The translations under genes and the position numbers were made by a program. Positions 5,524-7,188 of a DNA stretch of 7,188 bases are shown one piece after another. Within the stretch, counting starts at the first letter, position 1; each line of letters begins with the position of its first letter. The notes under the pieces are model-generated. The model was not told the DNA's origin. It saw only the letters and a list, made by a program, of their open reading frames with translations, and did no database searches. Source of the DNA: an uncultured bacterium (lineage in GTDB: Bacteria; Cyanobacteriota; Vampirovibrionia; Gastranaerophilales; Gastranaerophilaceae); assembly GCA_937894665.1 (NCBI GenBank), contig CALAWF010000226.1:1-7188 (forward strand), read 5' to 3'.

Positions 5524-5660
5524 GTCATTCTGAGGGATAGACAATTGAAAATGATAATTAAATATTTCAAATTTACCCGAAGAATCTCTATCTAAACAAA
5601 CTAGTTAGAAAGTTTGACAAATTTGCCTAGCCAGAGATACTTCGCTTCGCTCAGGATGAC
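5524..5660. repeat. Composite GTCATT-family element (two halves head to head, MITE-like)
   Basis: The ends GTCATTCTGAG (5524-5534) and CTCAGGATGAC (5650-5660) are inverted with one mismatch. Inner arms CGAAGAATCTCT (5578-5589) and AGAGATACTTCG (5633-5644) are inverted, also with one mismatch. The left half matches copy A at 1825-1856 read on the minus strand, but where copy A has a 6-base loop between GGG and CCC this copy has 39 bases (5537-5575), themselves carrying TTGAAA/TTTCAA arms. No target-site duplication or coding content is visible. The whole lies between convergent genes. Confidence 0.65.
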
Positions 5661-5686
5661 ATAAAAACATAAAGACCTCAGTGCCA

Positions 5687-5742
5687 TAATGCCTTAGAGC
5701 CTTTATCCTCTTATTGACCTATCAACTTATAAACTTTTAGCG
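5687..5742. repeat. Degenerate 8-bp-period array
   Basis: In steps of eight the units read TAATGCCT, TAGAGCCT, TTATCCTC, TTATTGAC, CTATCAAC, TTATAAAC and TTTTAGCG. The last few match the TTATNNAC units at 5812-5843, and the earlier ones drift. The array runs straight into the phrase at 5742. Confidence 0.45.
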
Positions 5743-5770
5743 AACTTATTCCCCTTGTTCCTTATTGCCT
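5742..5770 (+). repeat. 29-nt intergenic phrase, direct copy 2
   Basis: It starts GAACTTATTCCC and ends CCTTATTGCCT, like the copy at 2032-2059. In both gaps the phrase lies near a REP-like hairpin: here 7 bases before it, there 44 bases after the GTAG end of hairpin 2. Confidence 0.6.
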
Positions 5771-5777
5771 AAAAAAA

Positions 5778-5807
5778 GTAGGTCGACGTTACCACGCCGA
5801 CAGCTAC
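5778..5807 (+). repeat. REP-like hairpin 3 (GTAG + 8/4/8)
   Basis: GTAG (5778-5781) is followed directly by GTCGACGT (5782-5789), loop TACC and ACGCCGAC (5794-5801). The 8-bp stem has one A-C mismatch. CTAC at 5804-5807 closes the unit as an outer complement of GTAG. It has the same plan as hairpins 1 and 2 on the opposite strand. Confidence 0.65.
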
Positions 5808-5811
5808 TAAC

Positions 5812-5843
5812 TTATAAACTTATCCACTTATTGACTTATAGAC
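5812..5843. repeat. Four tandem copies of an 8-bp unit, TTATNNAC
   Basis: The units TTATAAAC, TTATCCAC, TTATTGAC and TTATAGAC follow one another without gaps; six of eight positions are fixed and two vary freely. The array lies 7 bases past the thrC stop and so would be in its 3' untranslated RNA, as GTNNATAA. It is too short-period for a CRISPR. Confidence 0.75.
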
Positions 5844-5850
5844 TTTAAAA

Positions 5851-6903
5851 CTAAATATTCATCGCACGAAGAATATCTGTCATATCAGCAGATGTTTTCT
5901 TAACTTCGTCATTTGCATATTTGATTGCATTATCAGGGTCTTTCAAGCCATTTCCTGTCAAGATACATACAATCTTAGAACCGGCTTTAACAGTATCTTT
6001 AACCTTGATAAGTCCGGCAACAGAAGCAGCTGAAGCAGGTTCCGCTAAAACACCTTCGCAAGATGCGATAAGTTTATAAGCCTTCAAAATCTCTTCATCT
6101 GTAACGTAGTTAATCATACCGTTACTTTCATCTCTTGCAGCTTCTGCAAATTTCCAGCTTGCAGGGTTACCGATACGAATTGCAGTCGCAACAGTTTCAG
6201 GATTCATAATTCTTTCACCTTTAACAATCGCTGCGGCTCCTTCGGCCTCAAATCCCATCATCTTAGGTAGTTCTTTAATTTTACCCAATTTGTGCCATTC
6301 TTTATAACCCTTCCAATAAGCAGTAATGTTACCAGCGTTACCAACCGGGATAAAGTGATAATCGGGAGCTTGCCCCAATGCTTCACAAATCTCAAATGCA
6401 CCGGTTTTTTGCCCCTCAATTCTGTATGGGTTAACAGAGTTTACCAAAGTAATCGGATATTTGTCAGAAATAGCACGAACCATTTCTAACGCTTTATCAA
6501 AGTTACCTTGAATTGCAATAATATCAGCACCGTACATCATTGCTTGAGATAATTTTCCAAGTGCAATATAGCCATCAGGGATTAAAACATAAGTCTTCAA
6601 ACCTGCTTTAGCACCATATGCAGCAGCAGAAGCAGAAGTATTACCTGTAGATGCACAAATAATAGCACCCGAACCGGATTCTTTTGCTTTTGTTACAGCC
6701 ATTGTCATACCACGGTCTTTAAAACTACCGGTAGGATTGCAGCCTTCAAACTTCAAATAAATTTCTGCATCAATACCAATTTTATTTGCTAAATTATCAG
6801 CCTTAATTAAAGGTGTGTTACCTTCGTTAAGTGTTACAACCGGAGTTGAATCGTCAACCGGTAAAAACTCTCTATATCTGTTAATTAATCCTTGATAATA
6901 CAT
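5851..6903 (-). CDS. thrC: Threonine synthase
   Basis: The 350-residue protein is a PLP enzyme that converts O-phosphohomoserine to threonine and phosphate, the last step of threonine synthesis in the cytoplasm. It is the short, Bacillus-like form (about 350 residues) rather than the longer Escherichia coli form of about 430. Motifs in order: LNEGNTPLI (25-33), NPTGSFKDRGM with PLP lysine K62, STGNTSASAAAYGA (85-98), the phosphate-binding PVGNAGN loop (186-192), EGVLAEPASAAS (283-294) and LTGNGLKDPD (315-324). The MYYQGLINRYREFLPV start matches the family N-terminus, and AAAGGAG lies 8 bases upstream, so the start is firm. A terminator separates it from rpmB, so it probably has its own promoter. 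No homoserine or aspartate pathway genes are adjacent. No attenuator or riboswitch is evident in the short leader. Confidence 0.97.
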   Translation of the reverse strand: MYYQGLINRYREFLPVDDSTPVVTLNEGNTPLIKADNLANKIGIDAEIYLKFEGCNPTGSFKDRGMTMAVTKAKESGSGAIICASTGNTSASAAAYGAKAGLKTYVLIPDGYIALGKLSQAMMYGADIIAIQGNFDKALEMVRAISDKYPITLVNSVNPYRIEGQKTGAFEICEALGQAPDYHFIPVGNAGNITAYWKGYKEWHKLGKIKELPKMMGFEAEGAAAIVKGERIMNPETVATAIRIGNPASWKFAEAARDESNGMINYVTDEEILKAYKLIASCEGVLAEPASAASVAGLIKVKDTVKAGSKIVCILTGNGLKDPDNAIKYANDEVKKTSADMTDILRAMNI

Positions 6904-6978
6904 AATTTAAGCTCCTTTTTTAAGTATCTTACCACAAAATCCTATAACAACCCGAAGAGTTTACAAAACTACGCAAAT

Positions 6979-7010
6979 AAAAAGAGAACTACCGAAGCAA
7001 TTCTCTTTTT
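6979..7010 (-). terminator. rpmB intrinsic terminator with a UUCG loop
   Basis: AAAAAGAGAA and TTCTCTTTTT form a 10-bp stem. On the minus strand four further pairs (two of them wobbles) close a C(UUCG)G tetraloop, and the stem is followed by ATTTG after the T-run. It begins 26 bases past the rpmB stop and insulates thrC. The plus strand also ends in a T-run, but no plus-strand gene enters from that side. Confidence 0.8.
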
Positions 7011-7036
7011 TAATCTTTAATCGTTAAAAAACTCTA

Positions 7037-7188
7037 CTATACAGAAGCTTTTTGAACTTTACCTGCTTTTAAACAAGATGTACATACTCTGATTCTTTTT
7101 GTAGTACCGTTTACAACAGCTTTAACTGATTGTAAGTTAGGTTCTTGAGTGTGAACAATTTGTTTGTGAGAGAAAGTCAATTTAGCTG
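7037..7188 (-). CDS. rpmB: 50S ribosomal protein L28, C-terminal part (5' end beyond window)
   Basis: Forty-nine complete codons are visible before tandem in-frame TAG stops (7037-7039 and 7034-7036); the start lies past the right edge. The reading KLTFSHKQIVHT, EPNLQSVKAVVNG, TTKRIRVCTSCLKAGKV matches the L28 core. PNLQ, the basic KRIRV strand and the LKAGKV tail are characteristic. The CTSC pair is half of the zinc-binding site of cysteine-containing L28 forms; the other half (a CxxC near the N-terminus) would be outside the window. L28 is a small structural protein of the large ribosomal subunit. Its own terminator follows at 6979-7010. Confidence 0.9.
   Translation of the reverse strand, partial: AKLTFSHKQIVHTQEPNLQSVKAVVNGTTKRIRVCTSCLKAGKVQKASV

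Noticed and set aside
5510..5675. A target-site duplication around the composite 5524-5660 element.
   Set aside because: The flanks are AT-rich and share only short trivial matches; no convincing duplicated bases border both ends.
5812..5843. TTATNNAC units as a CRISPR array or a DnaA-box cluster.
   Set aside because: The units are 8 bp with no spacers. One unit (TTATCCAC) resembles a DnaA box, but the others do not and there is no origin context such as dnaA or dnaN.
6904..7036. A riboswitch or attenuator ahead of thrC.
   Set aside because: The leader after the rpmB terminator is short, with no conserved riboswitch core, no threonine-rich leader peptide and no second terminator.

Overview
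The window is AT-rich bacterial chromosome carrying housekeeping genes: recA, mini-RNase III, threonine synthase, ribosomal protein L28 and a GH57 glucan-processing enzyme. A Spy/CpxP-like secreted protein implies a two-membrane envelope. The Bacillus-like threonine synthase, a Mini-III, an L28 with a CxxC pair and GTCATT-type intergenic palindromes together make me suspect a gut non-photosynthetic cyanobacterial relative (Gastranaerophilales/Melainabacteria). This lineage guess is an inference, at about 0.5 confidence. No phage, plasmid, transposase or CRISPR array is visible.

Layout. 1-1796 (+): GH57 enzyme, cut by the left edge. 1797-2064: gene-free block of palindromes between convergent genes. 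2065-2445 (-): Mini-III. 2528-3019 (+): Spy-like secreted protein, divergent from Mini-III. 3020-3177: two terminator hairpins between convergent genes. 3178-4718 (-): recA preceded by a MerR-type HTH plus coiled-coil gene, five bases apart and translationally coupled. 4719-4879: divergent promoter region with two dyads. 4880-5476 (+): secreted protein of unknown function, probably leaderless. 5477-5850: second repeat-rich convergent gap. 5851-6903 (-): thrC. 6979-7010: terminator. 7037-7188 (-): 3' part of rpmB.

The genes do not form one pathway. The only operon with clear internal logic is HTH/coiled-coil gene then recA, which would tie a DNA-binding architectural or regulatory protein to recombination.

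The most notable non-coding signal is the repeat content of the two convergent gaps. Three hairpins share the plan GTAG + 8-bp stem + 4-nt loop with unrelated stem sequences, like REP elements mobilised by RAYT transposases. A second palindrome family, with GTCATT and AATCC ends, shows compensatory base changes between copies. There are also 8-bp tandem arrays (TTATNNAC) and a 28-29 nt phrase present in direct and inverted copies. The third convergent gap (3020-3177) has only terminators.
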